Positions 47,372 to 55,637 of a stretch of DNA of 64,000 nucleotides are shown one piece after another. Each line of letters starts with the position of its first letter. Position 1 is the stretch's first letter. Origin of the DNA: an uncultured Dorea sp. (GTDB taxonomy: Bacteria > Bacillota_A > Clostridia > Lachnospirales > Lachnospiraceae); the NCBI GenBank assembly GCA_910578865.1, contig CAJTRM010000011.1, forward strand, positions 1 through 64,000. The letters are read 5' to 3'. The notes under the pieces were generated by a model. That model was not told the DNA's origin. It searched no databases and worked only from the letters and a program-made list of their open reading frames with translations. A program made the position numbers and the translations under genes.

Positions 47372-47654
47372 GGGTGAACGGACTACCGAATGTGTAGGTA
47401 AAAGTGCCGCAGAACTGGGCATAGTACGGCAGTCATAGTGCCACGGAACTACTGAAGGACTACTTCTCAGGCGAGTTAAAGTGGAGTGTGTAGAAGTAAT
47501 CGTTAAGAGAGCATATATGTGAACCCCTTGGGAAAATCGTTAATAGAGTTCTACGGGGAGACTACTACAGGTGAAAGTTAAGTTATATCAGGGGACGTGT
47601 GGAAAAGTATGTTAAATCAAAACAAATAGGAAAATAGATGAATGGAGGGGTTGA
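47372..47654 (+). other. Non-coding element-end sequence
   Basis: No gene. Contains GTGCCACGGAACT at about 47440, partly like the att core, and short open stretches interrupted by stops. AGATGAATGGAGGGG at 47636-47650 supplies the ribosome site of the MBL-fold gene. Confidence 0.4.
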
Positions 47655-48548
47655 ATGAGCATTATTAAGTCTATATCTGTTGGAAATGGAGATTTGTTCT
47701 ACATAAAACATGGCAGTAGTAATTTTACAATTATTGATTGCAATATGGATGAAACAAATAAAAAAGAAATTACTGATGAAATAATAGCCGAATCCAAAGA
47801 GAAGGATATTAAGCGTTTTATATCTACACACCCGGATGAAGATCATATTCATGGATTAAAATATCTGGATGATCAGATAGGAATATTAAATTTTTACTGT
47901 GTTGCAAATGAAGCCACCAAAAGTGATGAGACAGAAGATTTTAAGCGTTATTGTGAACTCCGAGACTCGAAGGATAAAGCCTTTCATATTTATCGAGGGT
48001 GTTCTCGTTGCTGGATGAATAAAGATGATGATGAAAAGAAATATGGTTCATCTGGAATTAATATTCTTTGGCCAATAACGAGCAATGAAGACTATAAGAC
48101 GGAGTTATCTAATGCTAAAGATGGGAAAAGTCCGAATAATATATCTCCGATTATCAAGTACTCTTTAAATAATGGTGTTACGGTATTATGGTTTGGTGAT
48201 TTGGAAAATACATTTATGGAAAAAATTAAAGATCTTATTGAATTACCAAAAGCGGATATTATATTTGCACCTCATCATGGGCGGAGTAGTGGTAAAATTC
48301 CAAAAGAATGGATGGAAAGTATAGATCCCAAAATAGTAGTAATTGGAGAAGCACCATCGGAGAAAATCAATTATTTGTCTGGATATAATACCATTACGCA
48401 AAATACAGCAGGAAATATTATCTTTGACTGCGATACAGGTATTGTGGATGTTTATGTTTCCAACGAGAAGTATTCTGTAGATTTTCTTAAAGACAAAAAG
48501 AAATCTAACAAGTATAATGGTAAATATATTGGTTCATTGGATGTATAA
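47655..48548 (+). CDS. MBL-fold metallohydrolase (ComEC/Rec2-like domain)
   Basis: 297 residues from the ATG at 47655 behind GGAGGGG. The metal motif FISTHPDEDHIHGLKYL corresponds to HxHxDH with the first His in place and Pro-Asp-Glu-Asp-His following. Asp in VLWFGDLE and His-His in FAPHHGRSSG complete the two-metal site typical of ComEC-like lactamase domains. No membrane segments, so a soluble hydrolase, perhaps a nuclease or phosphodiesterase. It is element cargo placed before the CptIN locus. Substrate unknown. Confidence 0.82.
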   Translation: MSIIKSISVGNGDLFYIKHGSSNFTIIDCNMDETNKKEITDEIIAESKEKDIKRFISTHPDEDHIHGLKYLDDQIGILNFYCVANEATKSDETEDFKRYCELRDSKDKAFHIYRGCSRCWMNKDDDEKKYGSSGINILWPITSNEDYKTELSNAKDGKSPNNISPIIKYSLNNGVTVLWFGDLENTFMEKIKDLIELPKADIIFAPHHGRSSGKIPKEWMESIDPKIVVIGEAPSEKINYLSGYNTITQNTAGNIIFDCDTGIVDVYVSNEKYSVDFLKDKKKSNKYNGKYIGSLDV

Positions 48549-48603
48549 GAAATGATGGAATATTTGAAGATGAATCGGCATAAAATAATAGTGGGAAGCC
48601 ATC

Positions 48604-48632
48604 TTGACTTTTCTCTTTGTACTTGCTAAAAT
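48604..48632 (+). promoter_or_regulatory. Promoter of the CptI RNA
   Basis: TTGACT (48604-48609), 17-bp spacer, TAAAAT (48627-48632). Initiation about 7-12 bases downstream would fall right at the first 45-nt repeat. Confidence 0.75.
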
Positions 48633-48643
48633 GTAAGCATAAA

Positions 48644-48772
48644 GAAAGTTTACCGCTGACCAATATGCGGTATATAAGTGGTTGGGTCGAAAGTTTACCG
48701 CTGACCAATATGCGGTATATAAATGGTTGGGTTGAAAGTTTAGTCCTTCGCCGTAAGGCGGAGGATTTTTCT
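48644..48772 (+). ncRNA. cptI: CptI-type antitoxin RNA: two 45-nt repeats plus terminator
   Basis: Two direct 45-nt repeats (48644-48688 and 48689-48733, two differences) and the first nine bases of a third (48734). Each repeat carries TACCGC...GCGGTA, able to form a short stem or pseudoknot. The array is followed by a terminator, TCCTTCGCC/GGCGGAGGA with TTTTT (48744-48771). A repeat array followed by a leaky terminator and an endoribonuclease gene is the defining layout of type III toxin-antitoxin loci. The repeat length and copy number fit the CptIN family described from Eubacterium rectale/Coprococcus (from memory). Each repeat is expected to be cut out and to bind the toxin. Confidence 0.88.
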
Positions 48773-48798
48773 GTATACATTATAATGAGGATAGAACA

Positions 48799-49269
48799 AT
48801 GAAGAAGACGGGATTCTATATTATAAAAGATAATTTTTTTACGGACATGCCTGATCCATATCTTAAAGGAAATAAGGCAGGAAATAGACCTCATTATTAT
48901 TGCTTCGAGGATTCTGATACGGGAATATTTTGGATGATACCATTATCAAGCAGGATAGATAAATACAAGAAAATTGTTGAGAATAAAGAAAAGGCAGGAA
49001 AACCTTGCGATATTATACATATTGTCAAATTAGATGATAGTCGAGAAAGTGCATTTCTCATACAAGATATGTTTCCTATTACAGAGAAATATATAGAACG
49101 AGAATACACTATTGCGGGAAATCATTTAATGGTAACGAGTGAACATGTAGCCAGAACAATTGAACAGAAAGCGAAAAAGGTTCTTAAAATGTTAAAGAGA
49201 GGGGTAAAGTTTACTCCGACTCAGCCAGACGTATTGTCTATCTTGGAAAAACTAAAAACAAATAAATAG
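48799..49269 (+). CDS. cptN: CptN-like endoribonuclease toxin (type III toxin-antitoxin)
   Basis: 156 residues with GAGGAT upstream. Starts MKKTGFYIIKDNFFTDMPD, then NRPHYYCFEDSDTGIFWMIP, HIVKLDDSRESAFLIQDMFP and a helical C-terminus, matching the ToxN/AbiQ/CptN fold (a compact beta-barrel ribonuclease). Located directly behind the 45-nt repeat RNA. When the RNA supply falls, as in phage infection, the free enzyme cleaves mRNA and stops growth. Cargo of the element between att sites 4 and 5. Confidence 0.85.
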   Translation: MKKTGFYIIKDNFFTDMPDPYLKGNKAGNRPHYYCFEDSDTGIFWMIPLSSRIDKYKKIVENKEKAGKPCDIIHIVKLDDSRESAFLIQDMFPITEKYIEREYTIAGNHLMVTSEHVARTIEQKAKKVLKMLKRGVKFTPTQPDVLSILEKLKTNK

Positions 49270-49283
49270 CAGAAAAAATTTAA

Positions 49284-49332
49284 GCCCGTGTTGCAAGCAC
49301 ATATCATTGTAACACGGGCATATTTTATTTTT
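49284..49332 (+). terminator. Terminator of the CptIN locus
   Basis: GCCCGTGTT and AACACGGGC form a perfect 9-bp stem, followed by ATATTTTATTTTTT. Confidence 0.75.
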
Positions 49333-49783
49333 TACGATTCGGCAGAGCTTTTAGTAACTTGGAACGCTTAAACACATCTTTCATGACCTTATGTTCATCC
49401 ACAGAGAGGTGATCAAACGGAATCTGCATTTCATCACAGAAGAAACGCTAGAATTCCTCAATCGGATTGCTCTTGAATTTTAGGGTCTGCAAGAATCGTT
49501 GCACCTTTTTATCGTTAGACATTGGTCTTTCGATAGGTGCAGATTCGGCAGCATGTTCGTGGTTTTCACGAATGGTGCGGATAATATTGTTCCAATCGCT
49601 GTGAATGGTATGGAAGAAATATTCTTCTTCCTGAATATGTGAACTTTCCAGAACTTTCAGGTACAGGTCGTTGGCATCTGGATTTTTCTGCTGAATAATC
49701 TGGAGACGAACGGCATCTAACCAGTCAGTCATGTTTTTGACCATCTCTGCCAAACCGGGAGACATCTTTCTGATCCAGCCCAA
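49325..49783 (-). pseudogene. Uncharacterised element gene, 5'-truncated with internal stop
   Basis: Reverse-strand frame TDWLDAVRLQIIQQKNPDAN to FLQTLKFKSNPIEEF, an in-frame TAG at 49448-49450, then RFFCDEMQIPFDHLSVDEHK to the TAA at 49325-49327. The protein-like sequence on both sides of the stop shows a decayed gene. Its 5' end meets the broken 5' end of the AraC gene near 49755, a recombination junction. Family not recognised. Confidence 0.5.
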
Positions 49784-50447
49784 CGTCCTTCATGCTATCA
49801 TGTCGGATGAGCACAGCTCTTTTTTTTATGATACCATTGTTTTTCATCAGAATATGCTGGTGGGAAGTTACGATGACCGTTGTTATACAGATATTCTGCT
49901 GCCGATCTTTTCTTCCAGACGAAGAGTTCTGGTCCCTGTATCTCAGGAACCCCCGGGGTATCATGAACTCCATGATTCGGTCCGGACTATTATGCAGTGT
50001 GCACACAAAAATCTTGCAACGTCTGATCTGTTACTGAAAAGCGAACTGCTTCGCTTATTTTATCTGCTGGCATCGACACCGGGACTCTGCACCGAACACA
50101 CGGTTTCGACAGAATCCCGGATGACCGAAACACTTCGGCCTGTTCTCACTTATATACAGAAACATCATTCTGAATCTGTCACCATAGAGCAACTGGCAAA
50201 GATCGCTCATATGAGCAGCAGTTACTTTATGAGCTGTTTCAAACAGAATTTCGGTCTCGGAGCCATTGAATATCTGAATCAGGTACGTATCCGATCAGCA
50301 TGCGACCTTCTGCGCAATACGGATCGCAGTATCTCCGACATTGCTTTCGATACCGGATTTCATAACCTTTCAAATTTCAATCGACAGTTTCGCACCAAGG
50401 TAGGATGTTCTCCTCAGACTTACCGAAAAGAATCCGTTCTTTCCTGA
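49755..50447 (+). pseudogene. AraC-family regulator lacking its N-terminus
   Basis: Sequence recognisable from GDIFLIQPNVLHA, inside the cupin sensor domain; the first 50-60 residues are absent, and the nearest ATG (49731) lies in foreign sequence. The C-terminal double helix-turn-helix is complete (TIEQLAKIAHMSSSYFMSCF, SISDIAFDTGFHNLSNFNRQ, CSPQTYRK). A truncated product from 49731 could still bind DNA, but ligand control is doubtful. Its end overlaps the convergent MATE gene by 28 bases. Confidence 0.7.
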
Positions 50448-51757
50448 TAGATCCAGTAAGTGATCATCAACATGATCCAGGCGCCGATCCAGGCAGATAC
50501 TTCTGCCAGAGCAACACCACGAAAAGCCAGATATGGAGTCAGCAGCTTTACCATGACCACTCGAAGAGACACTTCCAGGACTCCTGAAAGCATCGGAACA
50601 AACGTATGTCCCATGCCCTGACACCCGTTGCGGAACACAAACAGCCATCCCAGAGGAAACAGACAGATGCCTGTAACCGCCAGAAAATCTCTTGTGTAAG
50701 AAATAATCGACGCATCATTCAACATGAAAGAAGTCAGAAACTCAGGAATACACAGCAACATCAAAGCCAGTGGAATATTTATCAGGATCGTCAGGATAAC
50801 TCCTTCCCGGATACCGGTACGTATCCGCTCCTTTTTTCCGGCACCATAATTCTGTCCCACAAAAGTAAGAAGTGCCAGGCCCACTGTATTTGCCGGCTGT
50901 TCAAAAAGACTGAGGATCTTGGTGCATGCCGCATAGGCAGCCACATAGCTTGTTCCCATATTGTTGACAAATGTCTGCAATACCATTCCACCCACTGCAG
51001 TGACAGAATTCATAACGGCAACAGGCAGACCTTTCAATGTCAGTCTTTTGATGATTACACTCTGTGGTTTCCAGTCCGTTTTTTTCGGGATCAGATTTTT
51101 TTCCCTTCCTATGTAGTAACAGCAGTAAAGCGCAGACAGAACCTGTGCCAGAACAGTGGCTAACGCTGCGCCAAAAACACCCATATGCAGCGGAAAAACG
51201 AATAACAGATCCATCAGAACATTAGCAATGGCGGAAATTATCATTGCAACCAGAGGCATCCGGCTGTTTCCGACGGAACGCAGAAGTGTCATGGCAAAAT
51301 TATTAAAAATTGTAATGGTGGTTCCCGCAAGAATTGTTCCGAAATATTGCAGTGTTTCCGTCATCAGATCTTCCGGTGTATGGAGAAATGTAAATAATTG
51401 CCGCATGAAGGCCAGACTTACCACTGTGATCACAATCCCAATAGCCAGACAGATCCAGACAGACATTGCCAGCTCCTTACGAAGTTTTTCATAATTGCCA
51501 CTTCCAAAAGACTGAGAAATACAGATTCCCAATCCTCCTGTCAGCCCAATTGCGAAACCAATGATCAGAAAATGTACGGAACCGGTATTTCCGACTGCTG
51601 CAAGTGCCGTATCGCCAATTCCTTTTCCCACCACCATAGAGTCTGCAAAGCTGTATAACTGCTGAAACAGATTTCCTGCCAGGATCGGCAGAAAAAACTG
51701 TACCAGTAAACGCATGCAGTTTCCCTGCGTCATATCATTTGTCGTGTTCTTACCCAT
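50420..51757 (-). CDS. MATE family efflux transporter
   Basis: 445 residues with about twelve membrane segments, ATG at 51757 behind AGGAGG. The N-terminus MGKNTTNDMTQGNCMRLLVQ with PILAGNLFQQLYSFADSMVVGK is the usual MATE start, and the second half repeats it (AVMNSVTAVGGMVLQTFVNN). Exports organic cations or drugs in exchange for Na+ or H+. Probably a chromosomal or cargo gene carried with the AraC regulator. Intact. Confidence 0.92.
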   Translation of the reverse strand: MGKNTTNDMTQGNCMRLLVQFFLPILAGNLFQQLYSFADSMVVGKGIGDTALAAVGNTGSVHFLIIGFAIGLTGGLGICISQSFGSGNYEKLRKELAMSVWICLAIGIVITVVSLAFMRQLFTFLHTPEDLMTETLQYFGTILAGTTITIFNNFAMTLLRSVGNSRMPLVAMIISAIANVLMDLLFVFPLHMGVFGAALATVLAQVLSALYCCYYIGREKNLIPKKTDWKPQSVIIKRLTLKGLPVAVMNSVTAVGGMVLQTFVNNMGTSYVAAYAACTKILSLFEQPANTVGLALLTFVGQNYGAGKKERIRTGIREGVILTILINIPLALMLLCIPEFLTSFMLNDASIISYTRDFLAVTGICLFPLGWLFVFRNGCQGMGHTFVPMLSGVLEVSLRVVMVKLLTPYLAFRGVALAEVSAWIGAWIMLMITYWIYQERTDSFR

Positions 51758-51852
51758 TATGTTACCTCCTGATGTCTAAACGGTACTCTCCAAATACTGT
51801 CTGCTTTTAGCCAGTATTTTACTACTGAAATGATACTTTTTCTATGACATTA

Positions 51853-51957
51853 CTATGCTGAAATATTAGCAGAAAGTTTCTTGTTTAAATTTTTTATGAT
51901 GTTTTCAGAGTTATCTTTTGAATAATATCTCATTTTTGCTGCCGATAAATAGTCCAT
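51853..51957 (-). CDS. Possible 34-residue protein
   Basis: MDYLSAAKMRYYSKDNSEN and on to a TAG, with a perfect AGGAGG eight bases upstream. AT-rich. It could be a small regulator or the stub of a larger gene. No family. Confidence 0.3.
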   Translation of the reverse strand: MDYLSAAKMRYYSKDNSENIIKNLNKKLSANISA

Positions 51958-52310
51958 AATAATACCTCCTCTTCAAAATTAATTCTATCATAAAATGACA
52001 TATAAATCTAATAAAGATATGCTTAAAAGACAAGAGTTCATAATGATTAGTGAACATCATAATATTTTTAGAGTAGCATCCAAATATCACAAACCGATTT
52101 GATGAGGAGAAAATACCAGAGCAAGATCCACCCGTGTATTACAGTATTGTTATTTTGACAATTTTGTATTACTTACGAGTAGCAGACTTGATGGGGATTA
52201 CGTCCCCATACCCACGTGAAAATATAATTGCAGGCAATTACATTTTAGCAGATACGCAAGCGTTTCTGAGTAAGCGTCATAGACAACAAAATAAGAAAAT
52301 TTTGATAAGG
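51958..52310. other. Intergenic stretch with a possible gene tail
   Basis: AT-rich and mostly without genes. A rightward frame from about 52185 reads LMGITSPYPRENIIAGNYIL to LIRHSPG and stops at 52325, just before a terminator. It is protein-like and may be the 3' end of a lost gene. Confidence 0.3.
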
Positions 52311-52339
52311 CATTCACCTGGATAGGTGAGTGTTTTTTT
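52311..52339 (+). terminator. Terminator before the replication module
   Basis: CATTCACCT pairs with AGGTGAGTG (one G-U) over a 4-base loop, followed by seven T residues. Confidence 0.65.
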
Positions 52340-52360
52340 ATTTTCAAATATTTAATTAAC

Positions 52361-52520
52361 AGAAAAAATAAAAAAGTTTTCCTCAGGGGGCTGTAAAAAT
52401 GCCTCTCAGCGTTTCGTATTAATGAAAGGGTATTTTTTGCAGGAAAAATAAAAAATTTTCATCAAGAGCCTGTATTTATGCCCTTCATCTTTTGAATATG
52501 TGTAAGGACATTTTTTGAGC
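52361..52520 (+). repeat. Two imperfect 80-bp tandem repeats upstream of repA
   Basis: 52361-52440 and 52441-52520 share the order AAAAATAAAAAA...TTTTC, then CTGTAAAAATGCC or CTGTATTTATGCC, then a GGGTATTTTTTG or GGACATTTTTTG end. They lie 55 bases before the RepA_N gene. They could be initiator-binding iterons of an element origin or a leader with two alternative hairpins. No spacer-type variation, so not CRISPR. Confidence 0.5.
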
Positions 52521-52574
52521 CGGCATAAAAATGATTTTTACAACAGTTAGAAACAGAAACGAGGCGAGAAAAGA

Positions 52575-53102
52575 ATGAAATATGAATACATGAAGGAGTC
52601 AGAGCAGATGCTTCAGTACTTCCAGTTTCCGAAGTTTTTGCTCAAACTGCGCATTTCCCAAACTGCAAAATTTCTTTATATGATTTTGTATGACCGGGCA
52701 CGGATATCGAGAAAGAATAGCTGGATAGACAAGTATGGAAATGTTTATCTGATATTTCCAATAGAGGAATTGTCTGTTCAAATCGACAAATGCAAATCTT
52801 CTGTAAAAACAGCATTGAAGGAATTGGATGATGTGGGACTATTGGTTCGCAGATCCGGTGGATTTTCAAAACCTAATCATTTATATGTAAAAATTCCATC
52901 GGATGAGATTGGTTTACAACTGGATGATAATAAGGCGGTTGAAAAGATAGCTACAACAGAGTTGGAAAAACAACCATCACCTAGCTGTAAAAATGGCTGT
53001 GCAAAAGCCGGAAATGTGGCACCTAGTAAAGTAACTGAGAAATATAAAAGAAATAAATATTATGAAGTAAATTATTGCTATGGGGAAGGAGAGAGTTTGT
53101 GA
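52575..53102 (+). CDS. RepA_N-type replication initiator (short)
   Basis: 175 residues with ribosome site GAGGCGAG. The N-terminal RepA_N domain is clear: QYFQFPKFLL, ISQTAKFLYMILYDR, then WIDKYGNVYLIFPIEEL and KSSVKTALKELDDVGLLVR, a winged-helix pair. Plasmid RepA_N proteins are usually over 300 residues; here only the DNA-binding half and a short Lys-rich tail are present, as is common in integrative elements. The stop overlaps the DnaC-like gene by one base. Probably binds the repeats at 52361 to start element replication. Confidence 0.82.
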   Translation: MKYEYMKESEQMLQYFQFPKFLLKLRISQTAKFLYMILYDRARISRKNSWIDKYGNVYLIFPIEELSVQIDKCKSSVKTALKELDDVGLLVRRSGGFSKPNHLYVKIPSDEIGLQLDDNKAVEKIATTELEKQPSPSCKNGCAKAGNVAPSKVTEKYKRNKYYEVNYCYGEGESL

Positions 53103-53917
53103 TGAGAGAAGAAGATACCGTGTGTGTAGGCAGTGATGGTTTGCGATACTGCAAAGTCTGTGGGGAAGCGAAAGAAGCTTTTTTCCCAGAGGGTGGATTT
53201 ATGGGGATGAAGAAACATTCCAGGCAATGTGCCTGTGACAGAAAAGCATATGAAGAAGAACAAAAATATTTTAAAGACAAAGAACACCGGGAATTAGTCA
53301 ACAGAAATACAAGCATCTGTTTTGACGAGAGCAGAATGGAAGAGTGGACATTTGAGAATGCAGATATGTCAGATGCGGTCATGCATAAGGCAAAAAATTA
53401 TGTTGATAACTGGGAGAAAATGAAAAGAAACCATATAGGTTGTTTATTCTGGGGTCCGGTTGGCACTGGAAAAAGTTTTATTGCCGGGTGTATTGCCAAT
53501 GAACTTCTTAAGCAGGAAGTAACGGTAAAGATGACAAATTTTAATACCATTATCGACAATATATTTCCACTGGCAGACAAAACGGAATATATCAATGCAT
53601 TGGCTTCCTATCAGCTTTTGATTATTGATGATCTTGGAGTGGAACGAAATTCAGAATATGCATTAGGAATTATTTTCAGTGTCATAGACCGCAGGATCCG
53701 TTCGGGACGACCTTTGATCATCACGACCAATCTTCCACTGAAAGAAATAAAAAGCGAGACCATGTTAGATAAAAGACGTATCTATGATCGTATTTTGGAA
53801 ATGTGTACACCAATGTATGTTGGAGGCGCAAGCAAACGAGAAGCGATTGCAAGTATGAAAATGGAGAAAGCGAAAACGTTGTTGAATACAAACAGAGGGG
53901 AGGAGGAATGCGAATGA
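53102..53917 (+). CDS. DnaC/IstB-like AAA+ ATPase (helicase loader)
   Basis: 271 residues from the ATG at 53102, overlapping the repA stop. The N-terminal 75 residues have a Cys-rich zinc-type motif (CKVCGEAKEAFFPEG, then CACDRKAYE). Walker A is FWGPVGTGKSFIAGC, Walker B LLIIDDLGVERNSEY, sensor-1 region IITTNLPL. The RepA-DnaC pair would load the replicative helicase at the element origin. Its last four bases overlap the Xis start (ATGA). Confidence 0.9.
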   Translation: MREEDTVCVGSDGLRYCKVCGEAKEAFFPEGGFMGMKKHSRQCACDRKAYEEEQKYFKDKEHRELVNRNTSICFDESRMEEWTFENADMSDAVMHKAKNYVDNWEKMKRNHIGCLFWGPVGTGKSFIAGCIANELLKQEVTVKMTNFNTIIDNIFPLADKTEYINALASYQLLIIDDLGVERNSEYALGIIFSVIDRRIRSGRPLIITTNLPLKEIKSETMLDKRRIYDRILEMCTPMYVGGASKREAIASMKMEKAKTLLNTNRGEEECE

Positions 53918-54123
53918 ATCATACAGAAAAAACAATACCTGTTTGGAAGAAATATTCTTTAAATGTTTCCGAAGCAGCAGAATATTATGGAATCGGAGAA
54001 AAGAGATTAAGACAGATCGCAGGTGAAAATGAAGGAGCAGATTTTATTTTGGAAGTAGGTTCTCATATCCGGTTCAAAAGGAAATTGTTTGAAGATTATT
54101 TGGATACAGCCAGCACAGTTTAA
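53914..54123 (+). CDS. Excisionase (Tn916 Xis-like)
   Basis: 69 residues starting MNHTEKTIPVWKKYSLNVS. The ATG at 53914 has AGGAGG at correct spacing; an ATG six bases earlier is too close. Winged-helix DNA-binding features: SEAAEYYGIGEKRLRQIAG and the wing SHIRFKRKLFEDYL. It bends the att arms to direct excision with the integrase downstream. Translationally coupled to the DnaC-like gene. Confidence 0.88.
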   Translation: MNHTEKTIPVWKKYSLNVSEAAEYYGIGEKRLRQIAGENEGADFILEVGSHIRFKRKLFEDYLDTASTV

Positions 54124-54154
54124 GTAACAGAATAGAAAAAATAGTAATGAAAAT

Positions 54155-54236
54155 AATGTTCATTTTATCTTAGCGAAGAGAAGGTCTTGTGGTATAATGA
54201 ATAAACCGAGACGGTCTTCCAAGTTAAATGAACATT
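54155..54236. promoter_or_regulatory. Integrase promoter flanked by an 11-bp inverted repeat pair
   Basis: AATGTTCATTT (54155-54165) and AAATGAACATT (54226-54236) are exact inverted copies either side of a TATAAT box at 54193-54198. A repressor bound to both could loop and silence the integrase. The spacing is 60 bases. Confidence 0.45.
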
Positions 54237-54258
54237 TAATGAAGGAGACTAAAACATT

Positions 54259-55458
54259 ATGAGTGAAAAAAGGAGAGACCATAGAGGACGTATATTACAC
54301 AATGGAGAAATACAGTTATCTGATGGCAGATATCGATTTAAGTATGTCGATGAGATGGGAAAGGAGCGCTGCATATATAGCTGGCGCTTAGACCATAACG
54401 ATGCAACTCCGAAAGGAAAGCGCCGGGCTTTGTCACTTCGAGAGATGGAGAAGAAAATTCAGGCGGATCATTTCGAGCAGATTGCAACAAACGGCGGTAA
54501 TATGACGGTACTGGAACTGGTTGAAAAATATACATCAACAAAAACCGGTGTCAGACCTACTACAGTTGCAGGATACGGAACAGTTATCAATTTATTGAAG
54601 AAAGATCCATTTGGAAAAAGAAGGATTGATACGGTTCGGATTTCGGATGCAAAATGTTGGCTGATACATCTTCAGCAGGTAGAAAAGAAAAGCTATAGTT
54701 CCATCCATTCAATCCGAGGAGTTCTTCGTCCGGCATTTCAGTTGGCAGTGGATGATGACCTGATCAGGAAAAATCCATTTCAGTTTCAGCTAATGGAAGT
54801 GGTTGTGAATGACAGTGTGACAAGAGAAGCAATCAGCAGAGCGGAGGAACGTAAGTTTCTACGATTTGTGAAAGAGGATCCTCATTTTTGCAGGTATTAT
54901 GAGGGAATCTACATATTGTTTAAAACAGGTCTTCGCATTTCGGAATTTTGTGGTTTGACGATTTCTGATATTGATTTCAAGGAGCATACGATCAACATCG
55001 ATCATCAATTGCAGAAAAAATCAAAAATCGGATATTATATTCAAGAGACTAAAACAACCAGTGGAACGAGAAAGATACCTATGACTGCGGATGTAGAGGA
55101 ATGCTTTCGGAAAATAATAGAAAAACGGAACCCCCCAAAAGCAGAACCTATGGTAGATGGAAAAAGTGGATTCTTATACTTTGATAAAAATGAAAGTATT
55201 TGTTATTCCCTGCACTGGGAGCATTATTTTCAACACATCATTCAAAAGTATAATAATACTTATAAAGTACAGATGCCTGTCATTACACCGCATGTATGCC
55301 GGCATACCTATTGCTCAAATATGGCAAAATCCGGAATGAATCCAAAAGCATTGCAATATTTGATGGGCCACTCAGATATCAGCGTAACGTTGAATACATA
55401 TACGCATGTAAATCTTGAGGATGCCAGGGAAGAAATTGCTCGGATTCAGGTTGTGTAA
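54259..55458 (+). CDS. Tyrosine integrase, intact
   Basis: 399 residues, ATG 54259 with GAAGGAG upstream. The N-terminal arm-binding domain (GEIQLSDGRYRFKYVDEMGK) is of the Tn916 Int type. The SAM-like core-binding domain lies at about 75-165. The catalytic domain has Arg in TGLRISEFCGLTI, HVCRHTYCSNMAKSG (HxxR) and LMGHSDISVTLNTYTH with His and the nucleophilic Tyr. It lies 179 bases before att-like site 5 and is the functional counterpart of the remnants at 39921 and 44422. It catalyses integration at the phosphatase-gene start. Confidence 0.94.
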   Translation: MSEKRRDHRGRILHNGEIQLSDGRYRFKYVDEMGKERCIYSWRLDHNDATPKGKRRALSLREMEKKIQADHFEQIATNGGNMTVLELVEKYTSTKTGVRPTTVAGYGTVINLLKKDPFGKRRIDTVRISDAKCWLIHLQQVEKKSYSSIHSIRGVLRPAFQLAVDDDLIRKNPFQFQLMEVVVNDSVTREAISRAEERKFLRFVKEDPHFCRYYEGIYILFKTGLRISEFCGLTISDIDFKEHTINIDHQLQKKSKIGYYIQETKTTSGTRKIPMTADVEECFRKIIEKRNPPKAEPMVDGKSGFLYFDKNESICYSLHWEHYFQHIIQKYNNTYKVQMPVITPHVCRHTYCSNMAKSGMNPKALQYLMGHSDISVTLNTYTHVNLEDAREEIARIQVV

Positions 55459-55482
55459 TTGCGATTTTTAATTGAAAATAGC

Positions 55483-55523
55483 AAGGTGTAAAATAGAAAA
55501 ATATACACCTTATTTTACACCTT
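55483..55523. repeat. 13-bp perfect inverted repeat after the integrase gene
   Basis: AAGGTGTAAAATA and TATTTTACACCTT, with a further TACACCTT in between. Could be a terminator-like stem or integrase arm-type binding sites; TTACACCTTATTTATACCTT recurs at about 45841 next to att site 3. Confidence 0.5.
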
Positions 55524-55637
55524 TTGCTGACGATATTATGCGAAAATAAACCAGGTTATGACAGAAAGCAAAAATTTACAAAGGCTTACAAAGCCCGAAA
55601 AGCCAAGAAAAACTAAGAAATGCGAGGTTATGCAACA

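Noticed and set aside
48644..48742. Two 45-nt repeats as a CRISPR array
   Set aside because: They are head-to-tail with no spacers, only two full copies, and are followed by a terminator and a ToxN/CptN-type gene.
52134..52325. 63-residue forward protein
   Set aside because: No ribosome site at the ATG; only the last 45 residues look protein-like, so it is described as a possible gene tail only.
52361..52520. 80-bp repeats as an insertion sequence or CRISPR
   Set aside because: No terminal inverted repeats, transposase or spacers; the position next to repA suits an origin or leader better.
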